The translations under genes were made by a program, and so were the position numbers. A stretch of DNA of 64,000 bases, from assembly GCF_021246465.1 (NCBI RefSeq), contig NZ_JAHRHK010000007.1:41130-105129 (forward strand). The letters run 5' to 3'. The DNA is from Nocardioides sp. R-C-SC26 (GTDB taxonomy: Bacteria > Actinomycetota > Actinomycetes > Propionibacteriales > Nocardioidaceae). A model generated the notes under the pieces. That model had not been told where the DNA came from, made no database searches, and worked only from the letters and a program-made list of their open reading frames with translations. Positions 1-8,382 of the stretch are shown here, piece after piece (within the stretch, counting starts at the first letter, position 1; each line of letters begins with the position of its first letter).

Positions 1-74
1 TCCCCCCCCCCGTGCCCGTCTCCCGGCCCCCCCCGAGAAAACCGGACACCGACCGCGACGCAGGGCGGCGTCGC

Positions 75-80
75 TACGGT
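75..80 (+). promoter_or_regulatory. Predicted -10 hexamer for leaderless LOG gene
   Basis: TACGGT fits the actinobacterial -10 pattern TAnnnT and ends 6 nt before the GTG at 87. That is the spacing expected if transcription starts on the start codon itself. No Shine-Dalgarno precedes this GTG. This is inference from spacing only. Confidence 0.45.
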
Positions 81-86
81 GACGCC

Positions 87-1241
87 GTGAGGCGCACCCG
101 CGGCAGCACTGTCCAGATCGAGTCCGAGGCCGAGCTCGCGCGGCGCCTGGCGTTGCGGCCTACCTCGTTGGACGGCTGGCGGATCCGTGGCGTCGATCTG
201 GCCGGCCACATCGAGGCGCTCGACGTCTGCCGACTGGACGGAGCGACCTTCATCGGGTGCACCGCGCCCGACGACGCTGCGGTCGGTCTTCGCGCTCGTG
301 GCGCACTGGTCGTACCCGAGCAGCGCGACCTGCCGCTCGATCCCGACCGCGCCGCGCTGTACACCGCGGCCGAGCTCTACGACACCGTGATCGACGGCGG
401 CAGCTACGCCGCCAGTCTCGATGCCCGCGGCTACGCCTGGACCCAGCGGCTGGAGGAGCGCGACGTCGCGCGGATCGCGGCACTGCACGACCACGCGATC
501 GACGCCGCGCTCCGGGCCTGGGTGGATGCCCAGGCGATGCCCGTGGTCGGTGTGATGGGAGGTCACGCACTCGCCCGGGGAACCGTCGAGTACGCGGACG
601 CCGTCACGCTGGGTCGGCTGCTCGGCGGTGGGCACGTGGTCGCCACCGGCGGCGGTCCGGGCGCGATGGAGGCGTCCAACCTCGGCGCGCGACTGGCACA
701 CCTGAGCGACGACGTCACCGACTACGCGTTGGAGCGGCTCGCGCAGGCGTCCTCGTTCCGGCCCTCGGTCGACGCGTGGGTGCTCCCCGCGCTGCAGATC
801 GCCGCCGAGGCCGCTCAGCTCTCCCCTGTCCCAGCACACACGCTCGGCGTACCGACCTGGCACTACGGCCACGAGCCGCCGAACGCGTTCGCGACCGCGA
901 TCGCCAAGTACGTCGGCAACGCCGTGCGGGAGGCCGTGCTGCTGGAGATCTGCGGCGCCGGCATCGTCGTGCTCCCCGGCGCCGCGGGGACGGTGCAGGA
1001 GATCTTCCAGGACGCCTGCGAGAACTACTACGCGGACGAGTCGTCGGTGGCACCGATGGTGCTGGTCGGGCGGAAGCACTGGACCGAGACGCTGCCCGCG
1101 TGGCCCCTGCTCCAGTCGCTGGCTCGCGGCCGTGCGATGGAGGCGCACGTCCACCTGGTGGACGACGTCCACCAGGCTGCGGAGCTGATCAGATCGCAGC
1201 CACCGCGAGCGACGGCTGACGACCTCCACGCTCCGCGATGA
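87..1241 (+). CDS. LOG-family Rossmann-fold nucleotide-binding protein
   Basis: A 384-aa protein with the two hallmark segments of the LOG / 'lysine decarboxylase-like' fold. These are a glycine-rich turn GGGPGAMEA in the middle and PGAAGTVQEIFQ, a variant of the PGGxGTxxE active-site motif, near the C-terminus. Known LOG proteins are cytokinin-riboside-monophosphate phosphoribohydrolases; bacterial relatives are often unassigned nucleotide hydrolases. This protein is longer than the classical ~190-aa LOG and has an N-terminal region of about 150 residues I cannot assign. The GTG at 87 is preferred over an upstream ATG-less extension because of the -10-like TACGGT just before it. Its last 53 bp overlap the 3' end of the convergent glycosyltransferase gene. 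Substrate is unknown. Confidence 0.75.
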   Translation: MRRTRGSTVQIESEAELARRLALRPTSLDGWRIRGVDLAGHIEALDVCRLDGATFIGCTAPDDAAVGLRARGALVVPEQRDLPLDPDRAALYTAAELYDTVIDGGSYAASLDARGYAWTQRLEERDVARIAALHDHAIDAALRAWVDAQAMPVVGVMGGHALARGTVEYADAVTLGRLLGGGHVVATGGGPGAMEASNLGARLAHLSDDVTDYALERLAQASSFRPSVDAWVLPALQIAAEAAQLSPVPAHTLGVPTWHYGHEPPNAFATAIAKYVGNAVREAVLLEICGAGIVVLPGAAGTVQEIFQDACENYYADESSVAPMVLVGRKHWTETLPAWPLLQSLARGRAMEAHVHLVDDVHQAAELIRSQPPRATADDLHAPR

Positions 1242-2379
1242 CCTCGCGGTAGTGCGCGACCAACGCATCGTTGACCTGGGACCAGGAGCGACCGGTGACG
1301 ACCTCGCGCGCCACCACACCCATCGTGCGTCGGCGTTCCTCGTCGTCGGCGAGGCCGCGCACGAGGGCGACCATCTCGACCGCGTCACCGGGGGCGTAGA
1401 GGTGGCCCGTCATCCCGTCGTCGACGACGTCGATCGGCCCGCCCGAACGGGGTGCCACCACCGGAACTCCGGAGGCGAGCGCCTCCTGGGCCGACTGGCA
1501 GTAGGTCTCGTGACGGCCGGTGTGCACGAACACGTCGAGCGAGGCGTAGACGGCGCCGAGGTCGGCACCGTGGAGCACTCCGGTGAACGTCGCCCCGGGG
1601 AGCACGGTGCGCAACCGCTGCTCCTCGGGGCCGCCGCCCACGACCACCAGCGCGTAGCGTGGATCGGCGTCCACCGCGGCCAGGAGGTCGAGCTCCTTCT
1701 CCGGTGCCAGCCGTCCGACGTAGCCGACGAGAGTGCGGGTCGCGTCGCCGTCGCAGAGCCCTAGCCGGAGGTCCTCGTCGCGGTGCCCGGGGTCGAACTG
1801 CACCAGGTCGACGCCACGTGGCCAGAGCGCGGTGCCGGGCACTTCGAGCTCGGCGAGCTGCTGCAGACTGGCGGTGGACGGCGCGAGCGTGCGATCGACC
1901 TTGGTGTGGATGCGGCGCGTGAGCGAGGCCATCGCCCGCGCGCCACCGGGCAGCTCGTAGCGATCGGCGAAGCCCACGAGATCGGTCTGGTAGATCGCGA
2001 CCACCGGGATGCCCAGCTCGCCGGCCGCCTTGATGGCCTGGTACCCGAGGGTCGCGGGTGAGGCGACGTGCACGACGTCCGGGCGGAAGCGCAGCATCAC
2101 GGTGCGCAACCGGCGCCGCGTCTCCAGCCCGATCTTGAAGTCCCTGTAGAACGGCAGAGCCGCGCCGCGGGCATGCCGCACCCGGAAGCCCGCATAGATC
2201 TCCGGCCCGGTCGGCGCGACGAGCTCGGCACGATGCCCCTGGGCGGCGAGGTGCTCGAGCACGCGGCGCACCGAGTTGGTGACGCCGTTGATCTGCGGCA
2301 GGAAGGACTCGGCGACGACCAACACGCGCAGCGAATCACCATCGGCAGCGTCGTGGGCCCGGACCGTCATGGACTCCAT
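1189..2379 (-). CDS. GT4-family glycosyltransferase (mannosyltransferase-like)
   Basis: A GT-B fold glycosyltransferase of about 396 aa. The N-terminal domain begins with the strand LRVLVVAESFLP followed by QINGVTNSV, typical of GT4 enzymes acting on GDP-mannose or a similar sugar nucleotide. The C-terminal domain has VGYVGRLAPEKELDLL and the EX7E-type segment HETYCQSAQEALASGVPVVA that contacts the donor. Close actinobacterial relatives include MgtA/PimB-type enzymes that mannosylate phosphoinositol or glucuronyl lipids, so a cytoplasmic-face role in glycolipid or lipoglycan synthesis is plausible but inferred. I chose the ATG at 2379 (seven residues after the first ATG at 2400) because a TAGCGT hexamer ends 7 nt before it. 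The gene overlaps the convergent LOG gene by 53 bp. Confidence 0.82.
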   Translation of the reverse strand: MESMTVRAHDAADGDSLRVLVVAESFLPQINGVTNSVRRVLEHLAAQGHRAELVAPTGPEIYAGFRVRHARGAALPFYRDFKIGLETRRRLRTVMLRFRPDVVHVASPATLGYQAIKAAGELGIPVVAIYQTDLVGFADRYELPGGARAMASLTRRIHTKVDRTLAPSTASLQQLAELEVPGTALWPRGVDLVQFDPGHRDEDLRLGLCDGDATRTLVGYVGRLAPEKELDLLAAVDADPRYALVVVGGGPEEQRLRTVLPGATFTGVLHGADLGAVYASLDVFVHTGRHETYCQSAQEALASGVPVVAPRSGGPIDVVDDGMTGHLYAPGDAVEMVALVRGLADDEERRRTMGVVAREVVTGRSWSQVNDALVAHYREVIAERGGRQPSLAVAAI

Positions 2380-2386
2380 GTCTGCG

Positions 2387-2392
2387 ACGCTA
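2387..2392 (-). promoter_or_regulatory. Predicted -10 hexamer for leaderless GT4 gene
   Basis: On the minus strand TAGCGT lies 7 nt before the ATG at 2379. If used, the longer reading from 2400 would not be translated. Confidence 0.4.
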
Positions 2393-2455
2393 GGAATCAT
2401 CCCGCAACCATGCGCCTCGCTCGCGTGGACGACACGTGAACAACCGCGGAACCCC

Positions 2456-2461
2456 TACAGT
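2456..2461 (+). promoter_or_regulatory. Predicted -10 hexamer for leaderless phosphoesterase gene
   Basis: TACAGT followed by 6 nt and then the ATG at 2468. It is divergent from the glycosyltransferase promoter; the two -10 elements are about 64 bp apart. No good -35 or Shine-Dalgarno is visible. Confidence 0.45.
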
Positions 2462-2467
2462 GCGCTG

Positions 2468-4177
2468 ATGCGGATCAGTCGACGACGACTTCTCGGTTCG
2501 GGTGCGCTCGGTGGAGCCCTCTCGGGTGTCGGTGCCGCCGGTGCGACCGACGACCCTCGACGCCGCGGCACGCTGGAGCGCGTGATCCGCCGCGGCCGTC
2601 GTGGATCAGGCGGTTACGCCCGGCTGACCACCGGCCCCGGCGAGCGACACGTCGTCCGCACCGATCTCGGTGTGCCGGCCGGGGCCGGGCGGGGCCGGCG
2701 GCGTCGCGGTCTGCTGGCGTTCGTCCAACTCTCCGACGTCCACATCATCGACGCCCAGTCACCCCTGCGGGTCGAGTGGACCGACCGTTTCGACGACCCG
2801 GGCCCGCTGCCCGGTGTCGGGCTCTTCGCCTCGGCCTACCGACCGCAGGAGATGCTGTCGGCGCAGATCGCGGAGTCGATGGTGCGCGCCATCAACGCGA
2901 TCCGGCGCGGCCCGGTCACCGGGATGCGCCTGGCGCTGGCGATCCAGACCGGAGACAACTCCGACAACTCCCAGTACAACGAGGTCCGCTGGAACATCGA
3001 CCTCCTCGACGGCGAGCGAGTGCGGCCCGATTCGGGCGACCTGCGCCGCTACGAGGGTGTCAGCGACGTCGACCCGTTGAGCTACGACCCCGCCTACTGG
3101 CACCCCGACCGCCCGCCGTTGGGGCGGCGACCCGACATCGCCAAGCGGCGCTACGGGTTCCCGACGGTGCCCGGCCTGCTCGACGCCGCGCGCCGCCCGT
3201 TCCGAGCACAGGGTCTGCGGATGCCCTGGTACACCGCCTTCGGCAACCACGACGGTCTGATCCAGGGCAACTTCCCCGCCTCGACACTGCGCCTGGACGC
3301 CGTCGCGACCGGCCCGCTCAAGGTCATCTCGCCGCCGCTCGGACTCTCTCCCCAGGAGCTGCTCAACTCCCTCGCCGACGGCAGCCTGGGCGACCTGCTC
3401 GGCTCGATCGGCCTGGTGCCCGGCGTCCGGCTGGTGACGCCCGATCGCGACCGTCGACTGATCGCGCGGGCCCAGATCGTGCGCGAGCACTTCCGCACCA
3501 GCGGGCTCCCCCGTGGTCATGGCTTCACCGAGCAGAACCGCGCCGCCGGCACGGCGTATTACTCCTTCGACCGCGGCGCGTGCCGGTTCGTCGTCCTCGA
3601 CACCGTCAACCCCAACGGTTACGCCGACGGGTCGCTGGATCGCACGCAGTTCCGATGGCTCCAGCGGCTGCTCGGCGCCTCGGCCGGGAAGATCGTGATG
3701 GTCTTCAGCCACCACACGTCGTCCTCGATGGGCAATCCCCTGATCGGCACCGGAGCGGATCTCGAGCCACGGGTGCTCGGGCCCGACGTGTTGGCGTTGT
3801 TGCTCCGTCACGAGGAGGTCGTCGCGTGGGTCAACGGACACACCCACCGCAACGAGGTCACCGCGCATCGTCGCCGTGGCGCGGGCGCCAAGCCCGGCGG
3901 GCTGTGGGAGATCAACACGGCCTCGCACATCGACTGGCCCCAGCAGTCGCGCATCATCGAGCTGGCCGACAACCGCGACGGCACGCTGTCGATCTTCACC
4001 ACCATGGTCGACCACGCGGCACCGACCGGCAGGACCGGCCTCGGGTCCCCGCTCGCACTGGCCGCGCTGGCGCGCGAGCTCGCGGCCAACGACTGGCACG
4101 ACCGCACCGACGCCGGCCTGGGCACGCGCCGCGACCGCAACGTCGAGCTGGTCACCCGGATGCCGCAGGCCCGCTGA
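2468..4177 (+). CDS. Tat-exported metallophosphoesterase
   Basis: A 569-aa protein starting MRISRRRLLGSGALGGALSG, a twin-arginine signal peptide, so the folded enzyme is probably exported. Calcineurin-like metal ligands are visible in order: SDVHI (near residue 85), QTGDNSDN, FGNHDG, FSHHTS and NGHTHRN. The long insert between the first and later motifs resembles a propionibacterial metallophosphoesterase family (PPA1498-type in my recollection). The substrate cannot be deduced; phosphomonoester or phosphodiester hydrolysis outside the membrane is the general role. Its 3' end overlaps the convergent acetyltransferase gene by 26 bp. Confidence 0.85.
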   Translation: MRISRRRLLGSGALGGALSGVGAAGATDDPRRRGTLERVIRRGRRGSGGYARLTTGPGERHVVRTDLGVPAGAGRGRRRRGLLAFVQLSDVHIIDAQSPLRVEWTDRFDDPGPLPGVGLFASAYRPQEMLSAQIAESMVRAINAIRRGPVTGMRLALAIQTGDNSDNSQYNEVRWNIDLLDGERVRPDSGDLRRYEGVSDVDPLSYDPAYWHPDRPPLGRRPDIAKRRYGFPTVPGLLDAARRPFRAQGLRMPWYTAFGNHDGLIQGNFPASTLRLDAVATGPLKVISPPLGLSPQELLNSLADGSLGDLLGSIGLVPGVRLVTPDRDRRLIARAQIVREHFRTSGLPRGHGFTEQNRAAGTAYYSFDRGACRFVVLDTVNPNGYADGSLDRTQFRWLQRLLGASAGKIVMVFSHHTSSSMGNPLIGTGADLEPRVLGPDVLALLLRHEEVVAWVNGHTHRNEVTAHRRRGAGAKPGGLWEINTASHIDWPQQSRIIELADNRDGTLSIFTTMVDHAAPTGRTGLGSPLALAALARELAANDWHDRTDAGLGTRRDRNVELVTRMPQAR

Positions 4178-4973
4178 TCGGGTCAGACGACAGCGGCACC
4201 TGGTAGGAGCGCTCCTCCCCGACCATCTCGAAGCCCGCGCGGAGGAGGATCGGCGCAGAGCTCTCGACGCGTCCCTTGACCAAGGCGAGCGTCCCGCCGT
4301 GTGCGACTCCGTAGCGAAGTCGCTCCCGGAGAAGCGCCCGGTAGACACCCCGACGTCGTGCCCGCGGCAGCACCGCGCCACCCCACAATCGGACGTCGCC
4401 CCGCTCGACGGTGACGCCGGCGGTGCCGACCGGGCGACCCTCCCGGTAGGCCACGACCGAGCCGCCGCCACCGGACGCCGCTTTGACCCGCTCGCGCTCG
4501 AACTCCGCGGCCAGGGTGGTCTCGTCCGGCATCGCGCCACCGAAGACCTCGGTGCCCAGCCACATCGCGTCCCTCAGCGTCGCGGCATCGAGCGCCCAGC
4601 GCAGCTCGACGTCGTCGGCCGGGGCGAGATCGGGGAGGTCACGCGCATCGAGTGCCCTCCCGAGGACGGCGAGCGTCTCGGCAAGCACCCCGCCCCGCGC
4701 GAGAAGCAGGTCCTCCCACCCGGTCGGCGCTTCGAGGCGTACCCAGCAGAGCAGATGCGGCCGCCCGGTGGGCACACACCCGGCCACTACCTCGTCGAGC
4801 ACGACGTCCATCGCACGCGTCGGCGTGAACGACCGCAGCTCCAGCGGCTCGTCCCACCACGACGGCAGCCCGAGCACCAGGTACTCCGGGGACTCGACGC
4901 GGACGGCGTCGTGGGGGATGAAGCTCCACCGCGCGACGGCAGCGACGATCTCGTCGTGGAGTGTGAGGCCCAT
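4152..4973 (-). CDS. GNAT-family N-acetyltransferase
   Basis: A 273-aa protein. The C-terminal ~130 residues form a GNAT domain: VGTAGVTVERGDVRLWGGAV leading into the acetyl-CoA pyrophosphate-binding loop PRARRRGVYRALLRERLR, then the late β-strand ILLRAGFEMVGEERSYQVPL. The N-terminal half, which holds a LWW-like hydrophobic segment and ELRSF, is not a second recognisable domain. The ATG at 4973 is preferred to the one two codons earlier because GGAG then sits at a normal spacing. Acceptor substrate unknown. Convergent overlap with the phosphoesterase gene. Confidence 0.78.
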   Translation of the reverse strand: MGLTLHDEIVAAVARWSFIPHDAVRVESPEYLVLGLPSWWDEPLELRSFTPTRAMDVVLDEVVAGCVPTGRPHLLCWVRLEAPTGWEDLLLARGGVLAETLAVLGRALDARDLPDLAPADDVELRWALDAATLRDAMWLGTEVFGGAMPDETTLAAEFERERVKAASGGGGSVVAYREGRPVGTAGVTVERGDVRLWGGAVLPRARRRGVYRALLRERLRYGVAHGGTLALVKGRVESSAPILLRAGFEMVGEERSYQVPLSSDPISGPAASG

Positions 4974-5067
4974 CGTCATCTCCGATCTCGGACGGCTCGG
5001 ATCGAGAGCGCGCGCGGATCGGGCTGATGCCGGCTCGCTCTCGACGACTCCTAGGGGCCGAAGGACA

Positions 5068-5607
5068 TCACGACGACATCGACTTCTGGCCGTCGACCGC
5101 CTCGCGGATGATGTCGGCGTGACCGGCGTGCTGTGAGACCTCGGCGATCAGGTGCAGGAACGTGCGCCGCGCCGTCCAACGTTCGCCGGGCGCGAACCAG
5201 GGCGCCTCCGGCAACGGCTGGGTGGCGTCGAGGTCGACCGTGGCGATGAGTCGCTCGGTCTCCTCGGCCACCCGGTGGTGCTCGGCGACCACGTCGGCGA
5301 GGGTCTCGCCCTCGAGCAACCGGAACTGGTTCTGGTAGGCGAGGACCGCCTCGGGCGGGTTGTTCCAGTCGATGTCGGCCCAGTCGATATCGGGCTGGCC
5401 GGCAGGCCCGTCGACGATGAATCGCTGCCATTCGGACTCGGTGGCGGTGACGTGCTTGACGAGGCCGCCGAGGCTCAGCGTGCTGACCGTGGGCGTGAGG
5501 CGGGCCTGATCGTCGCTGAGGTCGCGGACGGTGCCGAGGAAGAGCTCGCGATGCTTGCGCAGAGTGCCGACCAAGTCGGCGCGTTCGGGGCTGGGTGAGG
5601 GGGTCAT
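5068..5607 (-). CDS. DinB / DUF664 family protein
   Basis: A 179-aa four-helix protein of the DinB-like superfamily. The putative metal-binding histidines are HVTATESEW (first helix pair), EHHRVAEE and, near the end, HLIAEVSQHAGHADIIRE, which matches the H-x3-H pattern of the DUF664 subgroup. Actinobacterial members are thought to be mycothiol-dependent transferases or hydrolases; nothing in the neighbourhood specifies the substrate. I take the ATG at 5607 rather than the long upstream in-frame extension, which reads as low-complexity arginine-rich sequence. Confidence 0.8.
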   Translation of the reverse strand: MTPSPSPERADLVGTLRKHRELFLGTVRDLSDDQARLTPTVSTLSLGGLVKHVTATESEWQRFIVDGPAGQPDIDWADIDWNNPPEAVLAYQNQFRLLEGETLADVVAEHHRVAEETERLIATVDLDATQPLPEAPWFAPGERWTARRTFLHLIAEVSQHAGHADIIREAVDGQKSMSS

Positions 5608-5733
5608 GAAGCCAGCATCGACCCTGGCGCCGACATTCCTCCGCAGGCGCGATGAACCCCCGCGCGCATCCGACACGGACCCGGTCGCTCGCGCGGGCCG
5701 TCCGCGGCTCGCGCGATCTGGGACCATCGTCGC

Positions 5734-6195
5734 GTGGTCCTGGCCGTCGTCACCCTCCCCCGCGTCACCGCGCCGGTCGCCATCGACTACTCGTTCTGGC
5801 GCGGTTATCGGTTCTCGGTGGCCGACAGGGTCGTGAAGCCTCATGGCTTCCCGCGCAACCGACTCAGCCTGCCGGGTACGGCCGGGACCGTAGAGGCGAC
5901 GTTCAAGGCGGGCGTCCTCCGTGCGTATCCCGTGATCTCGGTCGACGGCGTCGACCACCCCACCGGCCCGACGACCCCGCGCGCGGTCCAGGTCATCGGG
6001 TTGCTCCCGCTGATCTCGCTGATGCTGGTCACCGGGGCCATCGGCGCGCTACTGACCTTCGGAGCCATCGCCGGAAACGTCAGCATCATCCGCGAGGACC
6101 TGTCCGATCGCGTCAAGATCCTGCTGATGCTGACGGTGCTCGCCGCTGTCGTCGCGGCCGATCTTTTCATCGTCTCTCTCGCCACCGCCGCCTGA
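5734..6195 (+). CDS. Small membrane protein, function unknown
   Basis: A 153-aa protein with a polar N-terminal ~85 residues and two strong membrane segments (about residues 88-112 and 127-150) separated by a charged loop REDLSDRVK. I do not recognise the family. The GTG start is preceded by a GACCAT hexamer 6 nt away and no Shine-Dalgarno, so the message may be leaderless. It ends 13 bp before the GyrI-like gene on the same strand and may be co-transcribed with it. Confidence 0.55.
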   Translation: MVLAVVTLPRVTAPVAIDYSFWRGYRFSVADRVVKPHGFPRNRLSLPGTAGTVEATFKAGVLRAYPVISVDGVDHPTGPTTPRAVQVIGLLPLISLMLVTGAIGALLTFGAIAGNVSIIREDLSDRVKILLMLTVLAAVVAADLFIVSLATAA

Positions 6196-6208
6196 ACGAG
6201 CCGCCTCG

Positions 6209-6853
6209 ATGAGCCCCGACGTCTCCCCGGCGGGCAAGGTGGATCTGCGGAGGTCGATCGACGGCTACCGCGCCCGCGCCGGCCAGTTCCGGATCCTCGA
6301 CATGCCGCGGGTGGCCTACCTCATGGTCGACGGGCGCGGCGACCCCAACACGGCGCCGCGCTACGCCGACGCACTCGCGAGCCTGTACCCCGTCGCCTAC
6401 ACGCTGAAGTTCGCGAGCAAGGGGCTCGGCCGCGACTACGTCGTCCCGCCCCTGGAGGCGCTGTGGTGGGCCGAGGACATGACGGCGTTCACCTCAGCAC
6501 GCGACAAGTCGGCCTGGAGCTGGACGGTGATGCTGCTCTGCCCGGAGTGGATCACCTCGGCGATGGTCGACGACGCCGTCGGCTCCTGCCGGGCGAAGCG
6601 GGACGTCCCACCGCTGCTGGACGACGTCCGGTTCGCGAGCCTCGACGAGGGAACCTGCGTTCAGACCCTCCACCTCGGGCCCTACGACGACGAAGGCCCG
6701 GTGCTCGCGGAACTGCACGGCCGGTTCATCCCCCAGCACGGTCTGGCCATGTCCGGCCGCCACCATGAGATCTACCTCAACGACGCGCGCCGCACCGACC
6801 CGGCGAAGTTGCGCACGATCCTGCGCCAACCCGTCGTCCGCACCGACGACTGA
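6209..6853 (+). CDS. GyrI-like small-molecule-binding domain protein
   Basis: A 214-aa protein. It has the SOUL/GyrI-like pattern MPRVAYLMVDGRGDPN near residue 32 and the later VQTLHLGPYDDEGPVLAELHGR segment, which corresponds to the conserved 'HxGPY' strand-loop of GyrI-like domains. PPLEALWWAE in the middle is typical of the stand-alone variants. GyrI-like domains bind hydrophobic cationic drugs in multidrug regulators; stand-alone proteins have also been reported as hydrolases of such compounds. There is no DNA-binding domain here. Its stop codon abuts the stop of the convergent TetR gene with no gap. Confidence 0.78.
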   Translation: MSPDVSPAGKVDLRRSIDGYRARAGQFRILDMPRVAYLMVDGRGDPNTAPRYADALASLYPVAYTLKFASKGLGRDYVVPPLEALWWAEDMTAFTSARDKSAWSWTVMLLCPEWITSAMVDDAVGSCRAKRDVPPLLDDVRFASLDEGTCVQTLHLGPYDDEGPVLAELHGRFIPQHGLAMSGRHHEIYLNDARRTDPAKLRTILRQPVVRTDD

Positions 6854-7411
6854 TCACTCCAGGCACTCGAGCAGGTAGGCACGCACCACGGGCCACGACG
6901 GATGGGCATCCGTAGCGCCCTCGATCCCCGTCATCACGGCCGTGCCGCGTGCGGTCGCCATCGCGAGCTGGACGAAGTCGGCGAACCTCGGGTCGGCACC
7001 GAAGCCGGGGAGCGCCTGGGCGGCGAAGGAGGTGATGGTCGCCATCCCGCCGTTCATCATCGACGCCGTCGAGCGCCCGAGCGCCGGGTCGGTGCGGGCC
7101 GCGACGAGCAGTTCGATCACCGCAGCGGCGATCGGGAGCTGATGGATGTCGAGGATCAGATCGAGGAGCGACTCCGCGCGGGTGCGCTCGTCGGGGACGT
7201 CGACGATCCGTTGCGCCGCCTCCGCGAGGAGCTGCTGGGTCAGGCGGGTCAGAGCCGCCTCGACGAGAGCGCCCTTGGTCGGGAAATAGTGCTGCAAGGC
7301 GCCCTGACTCAGGCCGGCGATCTCGGCGACCTTGCGCGTCGTCGTCGCGGCGTAGCCGTGCTCGGCCAGGCAGTCGATCGTCGCATCGAGAAGGCGTTCG
7401 GCGGCGGACAT
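6854..7411 (-). CDS. TetR/AcrR-family transcriptional repressor
   Basis: A 185-aa regulator. The N-terminal helix-turn-helix is clear: AAERLLDATIDCLAEHGYAATTTRKVAEIAGLSQGALQHYFPTKGALVEA, split over residues 3-52, with the recognition helix around SQGALQHYF. The rest is an all-α ligand-binding domain. It is transcribed away from the SDR-OYE operon, and the 104-bp divergent region holds a perfect 14-bp palindrome, so it most likely represses itself and that operon. The inducer is unknown but is probably a substrate of the two oxidoreductases. Confidence 0.9.
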   Translation of the reverse strand: MSAAERLLDATIDCLAEHGYAATTTRKVAEIAGLSQGALQHYFPTKGALVEAALTRLTQQLLAEAAQRIVDVPDERTRAESLLDLILDIHQLPIAAAVIELLVAARTDPALGRSTASMMNGGMATITSFAAQALPGFGADPRFADFVQLAMATARGTAVMTGIEGATDAHPSWPVVRAYLLECLE

Positions 7412-7442
7412 GGACCGACGGTGACGGATCCGACACCAGCAG

Positions 7443-7466
7443 GCAAGTCAGATGACTTGCAAGTCA
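7443..7466. promoter_or_regulatory. TetR operator made of overlapping palindromes
   Basis: TGACTTGCAAGTCA (7453-7466) is a perfect 14-bp palindrome. It overlaps a second one, GCAAGTCA-GA-TGACTTGC (7443-7460), so the motif AAGTCA occurs three times in alternating orientation. The element sits between the divergent TetR and SDR genes, about 32 bp before the TetR start and 50 bp before the SDR start, where a repressor would block both promoters. Confidence 0.75.
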
Positions 7467-7515
7467 AACGACGTGGGCCGTACGTTCGTCCGACCACCGA
7501 CACAGGAGGACCGTC

Positions 7516-8382
7516 GTGAAGAGTTTCGCGGGCAGGGTCGCCGTCATCACCGGCGCAGGATCGGGCATCGGTCAAGCACTGGCACTCCAGCTGACGCGGG
7601 CCGGTGCCCGCGTCGCGGTGTCCGACTGGAGCGAGGCCGGACTCGCCGAGACCGTGGCCCTGTGTGCCGAGGTCGGCGACGCACCGCACTCGCAGGTGCT
7701 CGACGTCCGTGATCGCGCGGCCTTCGAGGTCTACGCGTCGGCCGTCGTGGCGCGGTTCGGCCAGGTGAACCTGGTGATCAACAACGCCGGGATCACCATC
7801 TTCGGCACCGTCGAGGAGTCGCCGTACGCCGACATCGAGAAGGTGATGGACGTCGACTTCTGGGGCGTCGTGCACGGCACCAAGTCGTTCCTGCCGCACC
7901 TCATCGCGTCCGGCGACGGACACATCGTGAACATCTCCAGCATCTTCGGGCTCTTCGGCGTGCCGACGCAGAGCTCCTACAACGCCGCGAAGTTCGCCGT
8001 TCGCGGCTTCACCGAGTCGCTGCGCCAGGAGATGCTCATCGCCGGCCACTCCGTCGGCGTGACGTGCGTGCACCCCGGCGGGATCCGCACCAACATCGTC
8101 AACAACGCACGAGCGAGCAACACGGCCGATCTCGGTGCGATCCAGCAGCTCTTCGACCGCACCTTGACCCGCACGACCGCCGATCAGGCGGCATCCACGA
8201 TCCTGCGTGGCGTACGGGCCGACCGACCGAAGGTGCTCATCGGCCTCGACGCCCATCTGGTCGACGTCGTCGTCCGCACGCTGGGCGCGACCTACCAGCG
8301 GCCCTTCGCACTCGTGGCGAAGTCCTTGACCCGTTCGATCACCAGCGCCGCCCCCGTCCGTGCGAAGGTGCCGACGTCGTGA
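7516..8382 (+). CDS. Short-chain dehydrogenase/reductase
   Basis: A 288-aa classical SDR. The cofactor turn TGAGSGIG is at residues 12-19, an acidic residue (VSDWSEAG) after the second strand suggests NAD(H) preference, NNAG lies near residue 92, and the catalytic SYNAAK has Tyr155 and Lys159. The start is GTG with AGGAGG 6-7 nt upstream. Its stop overlaps the start of the OYE-family gene (GTGA), so the two are translationally coupled and probably act on the same or successive ketone/enone substrates. Likely repressed by the divergent TetR protein. Confidence 0.88.
   Translation: MKSFAGRVAVITGAGSGIGQALALQLTRAGARVAVSDWSEAGLAETVALCAEVGDAPHSQVLDVRDRAAFEVYASAVVARFGQVNLVINNAGITIFGTVEESPYADIEKVMDVDFWGVVHGTKSFLPHLIASGDGHIVNISSIFGLFGVPTQSSYNAAKFAVRGFTESLRQEMLIAGHSVGVTCVHPGGIRTNIVNNARASNTADLGAIQQLFDRTLTRTTADQAASTILRGVRADRPKVLIGLDAHLVDVVVRTLGATYQRPFALVAKSLTRSITSAAPVRAKVPTS

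Noticed and set aside
2759-4540. A 593-codon frame opposite the phosphoesterase gene
   Set aside because: The plus-strand product has a Tat signal and all metal motifs; the opposite frame has no recognisable domain and spans the end of a second gene.
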